From Akkermansiaceae bacterium (lineage in GTDB: Bacteria > Verrucomicrobiota > Verrucomicrobiia > Verrucomicrobiales > Akkermansiaceae): a stretch of DNA of 38,082 nucleotides. Below are positions 26,278-37,400 of this stretch, one piece after another. Position numbers and translations under genes: made by a program. Location: NCBI GenBank assembly GCA_029252325.1, contig JAQXBQ010000084.1:1-38082 (forward strand), in the 5' to 3' direction. The notes below the pieces were generated by a model. The model saw nothing but the letters and a program-made list of their open reading frames with translations, had not been told where the DNA came from and ran no database searches. How positions within the stretch are numbered: the stretch's first letter is position 1; each line of letters opens with the position of its first letter.

Positions 26278-27177
26278 ATGTCATTGTCTGCTGCCCCACT
26301 GATTGATTATCTACGTGAGCTTGAGGGGCGTGGGCAGAAGTATGTGAATGTAGACGATGAGGCTCGAAAGATCTTACGGGCCTTTTACATGCGTGCTCGA
26401 GCTGGAACAGGAAGCTCTGTCCAGCAAACTCAAAGTAAGGACGAGGTTGCTCAGGTTGATGTGCCTCCCGCTGTTAAAGTCAGCAACAAGCCAGTTGCCA
26501 ACTTTGCTGATGTTGAGCCGGTGCAAGACAAGCAAGCTGGTGAATTAGTAGCCAGTGGATCTTCCAAAAAAGAGCAAATAGCCTCCCTGAAGCGGCAGGT
26601 TGTAAAGTGGCCAGCGGTATCCGCACTCACGAATTTACGCAAAACAATGGTTTTCTCTGTAGGTAATCCTGACGCTGATATTATGCTAATTGGGGAAGCT
26701 CCAGGATATGATGAAGAGCGTCTTGCGGAGCCTTTTGTCGGCAAAGCAGGCCAAAAGCTAGATGGGATTTTGAAGGCAATGGGTGTAGACAGGAAAAATG
26801 CTTACATCACTAATATTGTGAAATACCGCCCCGCGATGCCAAATCAAACCACAAATAATAGGCAGCCGACGGGCTTGGAGTTGGAGGCTTTCTTGCCCTT
26901 TATCCGCAAAGAAATTGAGGTGGTAGCACCCAAGGTTATCATCGCTTTGGGTGTCACCTCTGCGCAGACCTTGCTGGCAAGCAATGAATCGGTGGCTAGC
27001 TTACGCGGTAAATTTCATCAATTTAACGCTATACCTCTTCGGGTAAGCTTCCACCCCTCTTACATTCTTCAGAATGAGGCGACTTCTGAGAAACGTAAGA
27101 TTTGGGAAGATATGCTGGCGGTCATGGATTTGCTGAAAATGCCGATCAATGAGAAGCAGCGCGGCTTTTTCACCTAG
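26278..27177 (+). CDS. Uracil-DNA glycosylase superfamily protein, family-4-like, lacking all cysteines
   Basis: GEAPGYDEERLAEPFVGKAGQKLDGILKAMG; YITNIVKYRPAMPNQTTNNRQPTGLE; HPSYILQN. No cysteine in the 299-aa translation. Confidence 0.85.
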   Translation: MSLSAAPLIDYLRELEGRGQKYVNVDDEARKILRAFYMRARAGTGSSVQQTQSKDEVAQVDVPPAVKVSNKPVANFADVEPVQDKQAGELVASGSSKKEQIASLKRQVVKWPAVSALTNLRKTMVFSVGNPDADIMLIGEAPGYDEERLAEPFVGKAGQKLDGILKAMGVDRKNAYITNIVKYRPAMPNQTTNNRQPTGLELEAFLPFIRKEIEVVAPKVIIALGVTSAQTLLASNESVASLRGKFHQFNAIPLRVSFHPSYILQNEATSEKRKIWEDMLAVMDLLKMPINEKQRGFFT

Positions 27178-27216
27178 CGGTCTGGAATGCCAGCACGGCC
27201 AATGAGAAATTAATCC

Positions 27217-29316
27217 ATGCTTGCACTGGGGGGCGATATGCAGTCAGTTCACGGCATGCAGACAAGTCATCCGTTTCTCGCTAGCGATTATCATATTCGT
27301 TGGTCAACATTGGCAGCTGATCACGTTGAAGCTGATATTGATAAGGGCCTAGAAGTTGCAGAAGTGAATTTGAAAAAGCTCCGTGAGCTGGATGATTCAG
27401 AACTCAACTATCAAAATACTTTTGAAGCCCTCGAAAACGCCTCGGAAGAACTTGATCGTGCATGGGGTAGGCTCAATCACTTAGATTCTGTGTGCAATGA
27501 CGAAGGCCAGCGTGCGGCACTGAATGCCGCCTTGCCTCGTGTGACTGGTTTCTATGCAGCAATCCCGCTGGATGATGCCATTTGGACGAAACTGAAGGTT
27601 TATGCCGACTCAAAGGCATTGCAAGACCTTGACGCAACAAGGAGGCGTTATGTCGAAGAGACCTGCTCAAGTTTCATCCAATCGGGAGCAAACCTTCCAG
27701 CAGATAAAAAATCGAGGGTTGCTGAGATTCAGTCGCGGCTATCTGAAGTAACTCAAAAGTTTGGTGAAAATGTCTTAGATTCGACCAATGCTTGGGAGCT
27801 TGTTATTGACGATGAATCCCGTCTCGCTGGATTACCCGAGTCTGCTAAGGCTGCGGCAGCTGCCGATGCAGAGGTAAAAGGCAAGAAGGGCATGTGGCGC
27901 TTCACCTTGCAGTATCCCTCGATGGGCCCCGTGATGCAATACGCCGATGATGATGACCTCCGCCGTGAAATCTGGGAGGCGAACTGCACCATTGGGCGTG
28001 ATGGCGACTTTGACAACACTGATCTGATCTGGGAAATTCTCAACCTCAGGCAGGAAAAAGCCGAGCTGCTGGGGTATAAAAACTTTGCCGACCTCACTCT
28101 AGAAAGGCGTATGGCTCGTAATGGTGAGGCGGCGCTGAAATTCACGGAGGATCTACACGACAGGATCGTGGAGTCGTTTGAGCAAGACACCGAGGAGCTG
28201 CAGGCATGGAAAGCGGAGCAGACGGGCATGACTCCGGGACCGATGCAACCATGGGAGCTTGGCTACTGGGCTGAGAAACGGCGCAAGGCGGAATACGATT
28301 ATGACGAAGAGGAGCTAAGGCCTTACTTTCCGCTGCCCAGTGTGATGGAGGGCATGTTTGGCATCGTCAGCAGGCTTTACAACATTCGTATCGAGGAACG
28401 TGAGACCGGTGAAGACATCGAGACCTGGCACCCCGAGTGTTGTTTCTACGATCTCTATGACAATGCTTCCGGTGACTTGCTGGGTTCATTTTATGCCGAC
28501 TGGCATCCACGTGAGAGCAAGCGCGGTGGAGCGTGGATGAATTACTTTGAAACTGGCTTGCCACCGATGGATGGAGCGCCCCGTGAACCGCATCTTGGAC
28601 TTATGGTGGGCAACATGACCAAGCCGATTGGTGATAAACCGGCACTCATGGATCACCGTGAGGTGGAGACTATCTTCCACGAATTCGGCCACCTTCTTCA
28701 CCATCTGTTAGCTGATGTTACGGTGAAGTCACTTTCCGGAACGAATGTTGCTTGGGACTTTGTTGAATTGCCGTCTCAGATTATGGAGAATTTTTGCTGG
28801 GATCGCGAAAGCCTTGATCTTTTTGCCCGTCATTATCAGACAGGAGAACCTATCCCTGAGGCTCTTTATCAGAAAATGGTAGCGGCCAGAAACTATATGA
28901 GCGCGAGCGGTTTTATGCGTCAGTTGGGACTGGGGAAACTAGATCTGGATCTGCATGTGAAGCTCGATGACTACCGTGGTAGGGACCTTGATGAGGTGGA
29001 TCGTGAAATCCTCGCAGACTACAAGGCGCCTTTGGCCACGGACGGGCCGACGATGGCGCGTCGCTTCAGCCACTTGTTCTCCTCGCCGACTGGTTACGCG
29101 GCAGGCTATTACTCCTATAAGTGGGCCGAGGTGCTGGATGCGGATGCGTTCACCCGTTTCCAGAAAGAAGGTATTCTTAACCGAGAGACAGGGCAGGCAT
29201 TTCGTGAGACAATCCTCAGCAAGGGCAACTCGGCACCCGCAGACGAACTCTATGAAGAATTCATGGGGCGTGCCCCTGATCAGACGGCATTGCTAGAGCG
29301 TTCGGGACTGGCATAG
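27217..29316 (+). CDS. prlC: M3-family metallopeptidase (oligopeptidase A-like)
   Basis: Zinc motif FHEFGHLLHH; SPTGYAAGYYSYKWAEVLDADAF. The true start may be the in-frame ATG encoding MQTSHPF at about 27256. Confidence 0.93.
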   Translation: MLALGGDMQSVHGMQTSHPFLASDYHIRWSTLAADHVEADIDKGLEVAEVNLKKLRELDDSELNYQNTFEALENASEELDRAWGRLNHLDSVCNDEGQRAALNAALPRVTGFYAAIPLDDAIWTKLKVYADSKALQDLDATRRRYVEETCSSFIQSGANLPADKKSRVAEIQSRLSEVTQKFGENVLDSTNAWELVIDDESRLAGLPESAKAAAAADAEVKGKKGMWRFTLQYPSMGPVMQYADDDDLRREIWEANCTIGRDGDFDNTDLIWEILNLRQEKAELLGYKNFADLTLERRMARNGEAALKFTEDLHDRIVESFEQDTEELQAWKAEQTGMTPGPMQPWELGYWAEKRRKAEYDYDEEELRPYFPLPSVMEGMFGIVSRLYNIRIEERETGEDIETWHPECCFYDLYDNASGDLLGSFYADWHPRESKRGGAWMNYFETGLPPMDGAPREPHLGLMVGNMTKPIGDKPALMDHREVETIFHEFGHLLHHLLADVTVKSLSGTNVAWDFVELPSQIMENFCWDRESLDLFARHYQTGEPIPEALYQKMVAARNYMSASGFMRQLGLGKLDLDLHVKLDDYRGRDLDEVDREILADYKAPLATDGPTMARRFSHLFSSPTGYAAGYYSYKWAEVLDADAFTRFQKEGILNRETGQAFRETILSKGNSAPADELYEEFMGRAPDQTALLERSGLA

Positions 29317-29322
29317 TGCTCA

Positions 29323-30873
29323 TCAGTCCTCGGTGAGTTTGGAGCCCCACCAGTTTTTGTTGGGCACGTAGTTAGGTATCAAATAACGCGCGTGAATTTT
29401 TTCGAGTTGTGCTTTGTGCTTCTTGGTAAAGGTTTTTTGGTGTTTTTTCTTTGCCACGGGGTTGAATCGCTTGTCTTTTAGCGGAATGAGCGCTCCGGTG
29501 TCCTTGAGCCAGGTGTCGAGCTCCTTGCGCAGACTTTGGGTGAGCTCAGGTTTCTTGGCCGAAAGATCGTTTTGTTCACCGGTGTCGGCACTGAGTTGGT
29601 AGAGTTCGTTGCGTCCGTCTTCGTAATAATAAATGAGCTTCCAGTCGCCCTTACGGATGATGGCGGAGGGCTCACCTCCTTGGTTGCCATAGTGAGGGTA
29701 GTGCCAAAATAGGGAGCGATCGGCGATTTTGTTGCCGTTTAAAAGTGGCACCAAGCTAAGGCCATCAATATGTTGCTTCGGCATCGCGGGCAGGCCTGCC
29801 AGCTCAAGCATAGTGGGAAAGAAGTCAGTGCCAGTTACTGGGATGGCGGAGGTGGATTTGGCCTGAGTCAACCCTGGGACTTTGATGTAGTAGGGCTGTT
29901 TGATGCCACCCTCCCATTGGCGTCCCTTGCCCCCGCGCAGAGGCAGACAGGAGGTTGCATAGGCGTCTCCTGAGGAAACCCCGCCGTTATCCGAGGTGAA
30001 AATCACCACGGTGTTTTCCGCGAGGCCGAGCTCATTGAGGGTTTTGAGCACAATGCCCACGGCATCGTCCATGGATTCCATCATGCCTGCATAGATCGGG
30101 CAATCCTGGACTTGCCTGACGGGTTTGGTGCGATCTATCAAAAAGCGCTCCCCCTGGTGAGGGGTTTGCTGTGCCTTGTCACGGTATTTTTTCCACAGCG
30201 CTGGGGTGGTCTGGATGGGCGCGTGCACCGAGTAAAAGGAGAGGTAAGCGAGGAAGGGTTGGTTTTTATTTGCCTTGATGAAGCTGGCGGTTTCCTCAGC
30301 CAGGCGGATGGGTAAGGACTCGCCTGCGGGGCCGTCGCCGAGTTTAGGGTTGTTATGGGGCGAGAAGAATCCTCCGGGAGGGCTTCCCCTCCAGTGGCCA
30401 CCCTTATTGATCTGAAAGCCATGATCCTCAGGGTGAGAGCCCTTATCACCCAGATGCCATTTGCCAGCAAAAAAGGTTTTGTAGCCGCCGGCGAGCAGTG
30501 CTTCTGGCAGGGTGGTTTCCTCGTGGCCGAGGTGGCGTTTGTATTCCGATGGCAGCACCTTGTCATTACCTTTCCATGCAAGGCCAACTGGCGCCCCGAT
30601 GTAGTCCGTCACTCCGTGGTTCACTGGGTATTTACCCGTCATGATGCTCGCTCTGGAGGGAGAACACACCTGACAGGTGGAGTAGCCCTCAGTGAAGCGC
30701 ATGCCTTCATTGGCGATGCTGTCGATGTGCGGGGTTTCGTGTAGGGTAGATCCCTCCACAGACATATCCATGATGCCGAGGTCGTCAGCGAGGATAAATA
30801 CGAAGTTTGGACTCTTGTTTTGCGCGAGTGCGCAACAAGAAATCGATAACAGAGTAACTATGGTTTTGATCAT
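29323..30873 (-). CDS. Sulfatase (type I, formylglycine-dependent), secreted
   Basis: Signal peptide; metal site NFVFILADDLG; sulfatase signature CSPSRASIMTGKYP; GKWHLG; FTSDNGG. Confidence 0.95.
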   Translation of the reverse strand: MIKTIVTLLSISCCALAQNKSPNFVFILADDLGIMDMSVEGSTLHETPHIDSIANEGMRFTEGYSTCQVCSPSRASIMTGKYPVNHGVTDYIGAPVGLAWKGNDKVLPSEYKRHLGHEETTLPEALLAGGYKTFFAGKWHLGDKGSHPEDHGFQINKGGHWRGSPPGGFFSPHNNPKLGDGPAGESLPIRLAEETASFIKANKNQPFLAYLSFYSVHAPIQTTPALWKKYRDKAQQTPHQGERFLIDRTKPVRQVQDCPIYAGMMESMDDAVGIVLKTLNELGLAENTVVIFTSDNGGVSSGDAYATSCLPLRGGKGRQWEGGIKQPYYIKVPGLTQAKSTSAIPVTGTDFFPTMLELAGLPAMPKQHIDGLSLVPLLNGNKIADRSLFWHYPHYGNQGGEPSAIIRKGDWKLIYYYEDGRNELYQLSADTGEQNDLSAKKPELTQSLRKELDTWLKDTGALIPLKDKRFNPVAKKKHQKTFTKKHKAQLEKIHARYLIPNYVPNKNWWGSKLTED

Positions 30874-30947
30874 GTATGGTAATCATACAATCATTATTGC
30901 ATGCGCCTTGCAAGGCTCAGCCTTATTTCAGTTGCCAAATAAGCTAG

Positions 30948-31376
30948 TCAAATCAAACTTAACAACTTGGTAGCTTTGTCAGCAACAATGGCGTCGCTGC
31001 TATAGCTAAGCTTTTTGAAAAAGCCTGATTGTTTTTTGAGGTTGGAGCGCAATCGCCTGTGCCAGTCTGGTGCGGATTGCTCGTCCGGTAACTGGGCAAA
31101 ATGAGTCATGAGGTCAAGAATCTCTCCCTGTACGCTGAACTCGGATATGCCGAGAATCTCAACGAGAAAGGGAAAGCAGGGCTCTGCTGCTGGGTAGATT
31201 TGGCCGGAGCATAAAGCAACCCAGAGCTCGTGACTCGCCTTCATTGCACGTGGCTCTTTTCGTGATGCTAGATTTTCAAGCATTCTAGGTACTTGCTTCT
31301 TTGCTGCCGGAGAAATTTCGTATTTGTTCCAGCGCACTCGCCTAAGTTTCATCCAGAGTGAGTCTGCCATGTGCAA
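30948..31376 (-). CDS. Small HEAT-repeat-like protein of unknown function
   Basis: 142-aa ORF with helical repeat pattern: RMLENLASRKEPRAMKASHELWVALCSGQIYPAAEPCFPFLVEILGI...EILDLMTHFAQL. Confidence 0.5.
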   Translation of the reverse strand: MHMADSLWMKLRRVRWNKYEISPAAKKQVPRMLENLASRKEPRAMKASHELWVALCSGQIYPAAEPCFPFLVEILGISEFSVQGEILDLMTHFAQLPDEQSAPDWHRRLRSNLKKQSGFFKKLSYSSDAIVADKATKLLSLI

Positions 31377-31466
31377 AGACTGGACCGATTCGACCCGAAT
31401 GAAAGCTATAATACCGGTCGACAGAAAAGAATGTGCGCTAATTGGATATGAATGGCCATGGGCAGC

Positions 31467-34400
31467 CTAAGGCATGGGGATTATTTCTAGATTTTCGATG
31501 GTAGCCTCGGCCTCGATATTTTGAGAGCCACTATCGATATATACACCAGCTTCGAGAGTCTCCGATAAACCAGGAATGGTTACGGTTTTGAGTAATTGGT
31601 AATCTAGGTCATCACTTGAAACCGCTATCGATATTTGATCAGCTGATCTTTCTAAGAGCATCCAAGTATTAGGCAACTCACCAGTTGTATTGATGTCAAA
31701 TTCTTCAACATCGCCATTAATATCTGTTAGCGCGCGCGCGTAGTAATTATGATCAAGTTGGATCCCTAGCTGAACAAATCGAGCATTACCCGGAGATGCC
31801 TCTTCGATAATGATTCCCACTTCAGGCCGTTCACCTCCGCTGACTAATGTTTTTACGTTTGCCAGTAATTGGAAGTTACCTGTTACGGTATTGGTGTCAG
31901 ATAAGTAACCAGAATACGAGCTGGGTTCTAGTGGTTGAGTAACATTGTGTATCAGCGTTACTTCGTTTGGATTGCTGAGTGAGTCGCTGGAGGATGCTGT
32001 GACGAAGTTATCGATACTGAACACCTGCATCACATCATTACCAAACTGAGTAGGGTTGGTTGCGATATCGGCCAGGAGTGCTGGCTGTTTAATGATTTCA
32101 ATGCCTTTGATGGCTGGGTTTTCAATAACATGGGCAAGCTCAATGGTGAGTGACTCGTCACTGACCTCGACCTCGAAGCCCTGCATCACACCGACAAACA
32201 TGGCCCCCGCATCCGTAACGACATCGTAATCATCGAGCACAGTGGAGCCTTCTATGAGAACATCAAAGACACGCTGGCCAGGTGAGCCTGTGCCTGAATA
32301 GGTTTCTGCAAAATAGAGACGCACCTCGTAATTGCCATTACTGACTGGGAAGTTCCACTGCATCTCAGGAGCTGAGGAAGAATCGTAGCGCTCACTTTGG
32401 AAAAGGGCTAAGGGAGTGCTACTCGGAACTGAGGCTGCTGATGTGATGGTGTTATTGACGGAATAAGTGTTATTAGTTTGCGAGCTGTTTACAAAGCTTG
32501 ATGGCGAGCCAGAGGTGTCAGCACTCCAGTTGACCGGCTCCGAGTCAATGGCCGTTAGTGGATTTCCACCTGCGTTTACTCGGTAGAGGACTTGGCTTTC
32601 TTGATTGATAGCCTCAACATTCCAATAAAAAGAAGAGTTGGCACTCTGTTGCGGGTTGCCGTCATCGGTGACGGTAACGGTGACTAGGTATGGGCTGGCC
32701 GTATCAGCGTCACTAGAGATGGTTCCGGAGATGAGCCCCGAAGCAGAGGCAATGGATAAGCCTGAGGGCAAGCCAGTGGCGCTGTAGCTGAGAGTATCAC
32801 CCAGGTCGCCATCAAAAGCCGTTACTTGCAAGCTGATGATGTCCTCAGCCTGATCAGTTTGATCTTCGATCGAAGTAATCACAGGCGGATTGTTTACAGT
32901 GGGTAAGGTATCTACCGTCCATGCGAATGAATCGCTCGCGCTTCCCTGCGGATTGCCATCATCGGTGACAGTAACGGTGACTTGGTATGGACTACTGATA
33001 TCTGCATCATTTGAGATGATGCCTGAGATCACACCCGAAGACGGAGAGATAGCTAAGCCGGATGGCTGTCCCGATATACTGTAAGTTAAGGTGTCGGTTG
33101 CGTTGATATCTGAAGCCATGACTTGAAGGCTAATCATATCACCCGCTGTGTCATTTTGATCATCGATGGAAACGATGACAGGGTCACTGTTGACAGGAGG
33201 CTCAGCAATCACTGTCCAGTTAAACGAGGTGCTGGTACTTTCTTGTGGGTCGCCATCATCGGTGACGGTGATAGTAACCACATAGGGGGTGGTTACATTG
33301 GCGCCATTTGCGATGGTTCCAGAGATGAGTCCTGAGGCAGGGGCAATGGACAAGCCCAAGGGCAAGTCGGCAGCACTATAGTTGAGCATGTCTCCAAGAT
33401 CGATGTCAGTCGCAGCTATCTGAAGGCTAACACTGTCTAATACTGTATTAGCCTGATCTGTGATGGAGGCGATAACCGGAGCGTTGTTCAAGGGCCCTCC
33501 AACGCCGTCGTTAAGGTCAATAATTTCAATGCCTTTGATGGCTGGATTCTGAGTGACATGTAGGAGCTCAATGGTGAGTGACTCATCACTAACCTCTACC
33601 TCGAAGCTCTGCATCACGCCGATGAACATGGCGCCGGCATCTGCCACGACATCGTAATCATCAAGGGCGATAACGTCCTCAATGGCGATATCAAAGATAC
33701 GCTGGCCAGGTGAGCCTGTGCCTGAATAGGTTTCTGCAAAATAGAGACGCACTTCGTAGTTGCCATTGCTTACGGGGAAGTTCCACTGCATCTCAGTAGC
33801 TGAGGAAGAATCGAAGCGCTCACTTTGGAAAAGGGCCAAGGGGGTGCCTAATGGCACAGAAGCACTGGCAGTGATGGCGGTGCCAATAGAGTAGGTGTTG
33901 TTGATTTCAGAGCTATTCAAAAAGGTCGATGGTGAGCCAGAGGTATCGCCACTCCAGTTAACAGGCTCTGCGTCGATGGTAGATAATGGGTTTCCTCCTG
34001 CATTCACTCGGTAAAGGTATCGACTTTCACTGGCGCCGCCATTGACAGGAATAACAAGATCCTCTGAAGAGGCATCGAACTTGACATAAATATCTCCTGC
34101 AACTTCACCATTATAATCTGGATCAAAAACAACTTGCAAATTGATACTCTTGTTAGGAGGTATGATAATAGGGAAGTTTTGAGAAATATTAATACTGATG
34201 CCAGTGTATTCTGTGGCGACAATGTTATCGACAATGACTGCTTGATCTCCACCAATGTTGCTCAAAATGATATTAGCAGTTTGTTGTTCTGATCCTGCCA
34301 CTGTAGCAAAGTCTATATAAGATGGAGTGGCTGCAAGTATGCCAGCGACTAGCGGATCTGCTGAAGGAGGGAAGGCTCCGTTGACTTGATAAATTTCCTG

Positions 34401-37400
34401 AAAGAAAATTTCATTAGAATCAATTTCAGTTGCACCTGCTGTTTTTGCGCCTGCTGCAATGTATATTACGCCGTTGTCAACGATTGCTTGTGTGGCGTGT
34501 CTGCCCCGATTAAGTGGAGTCAGAGAGCGCCATGAGTTGTCCTGTGGATTGAGCGCTTCTACTTCGTTATGAGCAGACGCTTGTTTGGTTTCGCCGCCAA
34601 TGATTAAAATTTCCCCGTTGTAGGCTGCGGCTATTGTTCCCGAGCGTTTTGTCGGTATGTCATTTGTTAATGTGCTCCAGGTATTAGAGGAGAAGTCAAA
34701 AACATCAACTTGCCCAATGGATGCTCCAAAAAAGTCAGGGGCACTTGAATCTCGGCCACCGGCAACATACATTTTATCATTAACGATAGCTGCTTGAAAG
34801 TGGTCGCGTCCACGCGGTGCGTCGGGAAGCTGTGTCCATGTTCCTGTCGCGGGATCATACTCATCAAACCATTTGACCGCTGACGCATCAGTATTGTGAC
34901 CCCCATTGTTGCCAGCTACGACATAGATTTTCCCGTTGTAAGCAATAGCTCCAGTAGACCCTCTGTTACGACCGCTTGGCAACGATGAGCATGTACTCCA
35001 AGTATCAGATATGGGATTATATATGTAGATATTATTGAGATTGTTTTCGTATGGGTATGATCCAGTCCAGGCGCCAACAATATAGATCAAGCCGTCTAAT
35101 TCAACAGTCTGAAAGTGGTGCATTTCCTCTGGTAGCGGCGCTCCGCTAGACCATATCTTTGTTGTGGGGTCGTATATTTGCACTGAGCGCCCCGTGCCAC
35201 GACCTCCGATGAGATAGTATTTATCACCTGCTTTTACATATCCATTTTCGTGGCAGGCACAACTTGATGGGGCAGGCTCTTCAGGAGGAAGGTCTTCCCA
35301 ATTACCTGGAGCCGATGTGTTTACTGGCATGATATTGATGAAGTCCCATTGGGCCGTGAAATCTCCATCGTCATTGGTTGCTGCGGCGATCACACCGACA
35401 GCCAAAGCCTCTGTGCCTTGAAGTGTGCTCAGTAAGCTACCTGTAAGTTGGACTGGACTACCGAGGTTTATGGTTGTCTCGCCCTCGAGACGATACTGAG
35501 GCTGTGCCGTGCCTAGCGTTGGATCCACCAAGAGGAAGAGACTTAAATTCAAGAGCTCTGTAAGGTCATTTATGTTGGGTGATGGCGTAAGTGTTTCTGC
35601 AACAGCATTGTTCTCATGTGTTAGGGTTAGCTCGGGGCCATTACTTGTAGCGACGACAGTGAATGCCAAATAATTATCCTGATCACCAGTGCCGATATAA
35701 AATCCCATAGACCTTCCGTCTGCGGGTATTGTGCTGCCTAGAACGTTGCCAGGCATGTAGGTATGAACGATGAACGGCCCGGAGGTGGAATTAACATCTA
35801 CGCCGAACTGTAGCGCATTTTCTTGATTGTTTTGAATGCCCAGCGCACTGGACTGCGTAACACCATCGATGGTTAAAACTCCGGCAGTGCCGCCCGCTAT
35901 GAGTAAGTTGTCGTCCATTAGATTTAAATAATCATCAATGCCGTTACTCATTAGTCCAGTAAACCCCAACCCATAAAACCCGGTTCCTGGATCACCATTG
36001 AGCATAGGGTAATCAATGGGAATAGAGGCGGAACGACCGTTAGACTTGTCTCGCGGATATGGATCTTTGCTGTCTATAATGCCGTCATTGTCATCATCAT
36101 CGTCGTATAGGTCTGATATGATATCTTTGTCAAAATCCGAGGGGATGTCTGCGGCCGAGCATGGACTAGTGCCATTATCAATTTCTTCTGCATTCGAATA
36201 GCCATCTTGGTCTTCATCAATGTTGGGGTCGTAGGAGCCAGTGCAAACAAAACTGTCATTGCCATCATAATCTGATGGTTCGAATATGGTAATGTTATTG
36301 CTTCCATATGTAATGACCCAAATGGATCCAGGAAATATTGCAGCGTCTCCTTGAGCGATTACGTCAATGGGTAAGGCTCCAAAATTACTCGCGAATGTTT
36401 CAACATTGGTTGCCTCAGTGCCTGCGGGACTCAATTCGATACGCTCGAGATTGCCACCAAAGCTTGTAACCAATAAATTACCTCGAAGGCTGCCATCGAA
36501 ATTCGATGCCGTGTATTCAGCAATGCCATTAGTCGAAGTGGTAAATGTGGCCAAGGCATTGTCATCTACTCCTGGTTGGAGATAGTCACCCTCTATGGGG
36601 TTCGCCATGCTAGGTGGCACGGGCGGCCAATCAACAGGAAGATCAGCGGCTTGAGTTCGCCATGTTCCTTGAGAGGCATCACCTGAGTCGTTGGTGTATA
36701 AGCCTGCGCCGGTTGGGTTAGCGCGTATGGGAGTTGGGTGGCCACCGTAAAAGCCTTGGCCAGTGATCAAATGTAAGTTGTCTAAATTGTTTACCTTCGG
36801 GTCTCCTCCTGGTCCAGGTCCCGCTGAGCCTGGCTCACCTACCAGGTATTGATTGGTAGCAGAAGAAACGCCGTCTATTGCTGGGCCTTCTCCATCAGGG
36901 TGTCCACCCCAGCCGCCGTTAGGCCCATTATCAACCGTATACATTCTACCTTCGTTGCTGGCCGAGCTTGTTATTAAGAGGTCGTACGCGTTTCGTAAGC
37001 CCGTGGCATATATTTGTACTGGTCCTCCCTCAACTAGTTTGGCCTGGTTCAAGCCGTCGTTGCCTCCCCATGGATCGTTTACATCATTATTACCCGTGTT
37101 ATTGCTACGGGTTGGATCATCTAGCGTAGGCAGGTCATACTTGTAAAAAGCCCCCACGCTTGCATCGAATTTTGTGGGGGTGGAGTCAATTATATCGAGA
37201 TCGATAGAGAGTATAGCACATGAGTATGCATATTCTGTCAAAGAGGCAAAATTCTGCGAAGGTGACCCAGAGTTAGTATTACCCCCGATAACTGTGTAAA
37301 GAGTGTTGGTGGCTTCATCAAGTTGGATGCCATTGATAGAGTGATTTTCTTCTGAGCGAGGGAAGCCACGAATCAAGTCCACTTTATCCCAACTATTCCC

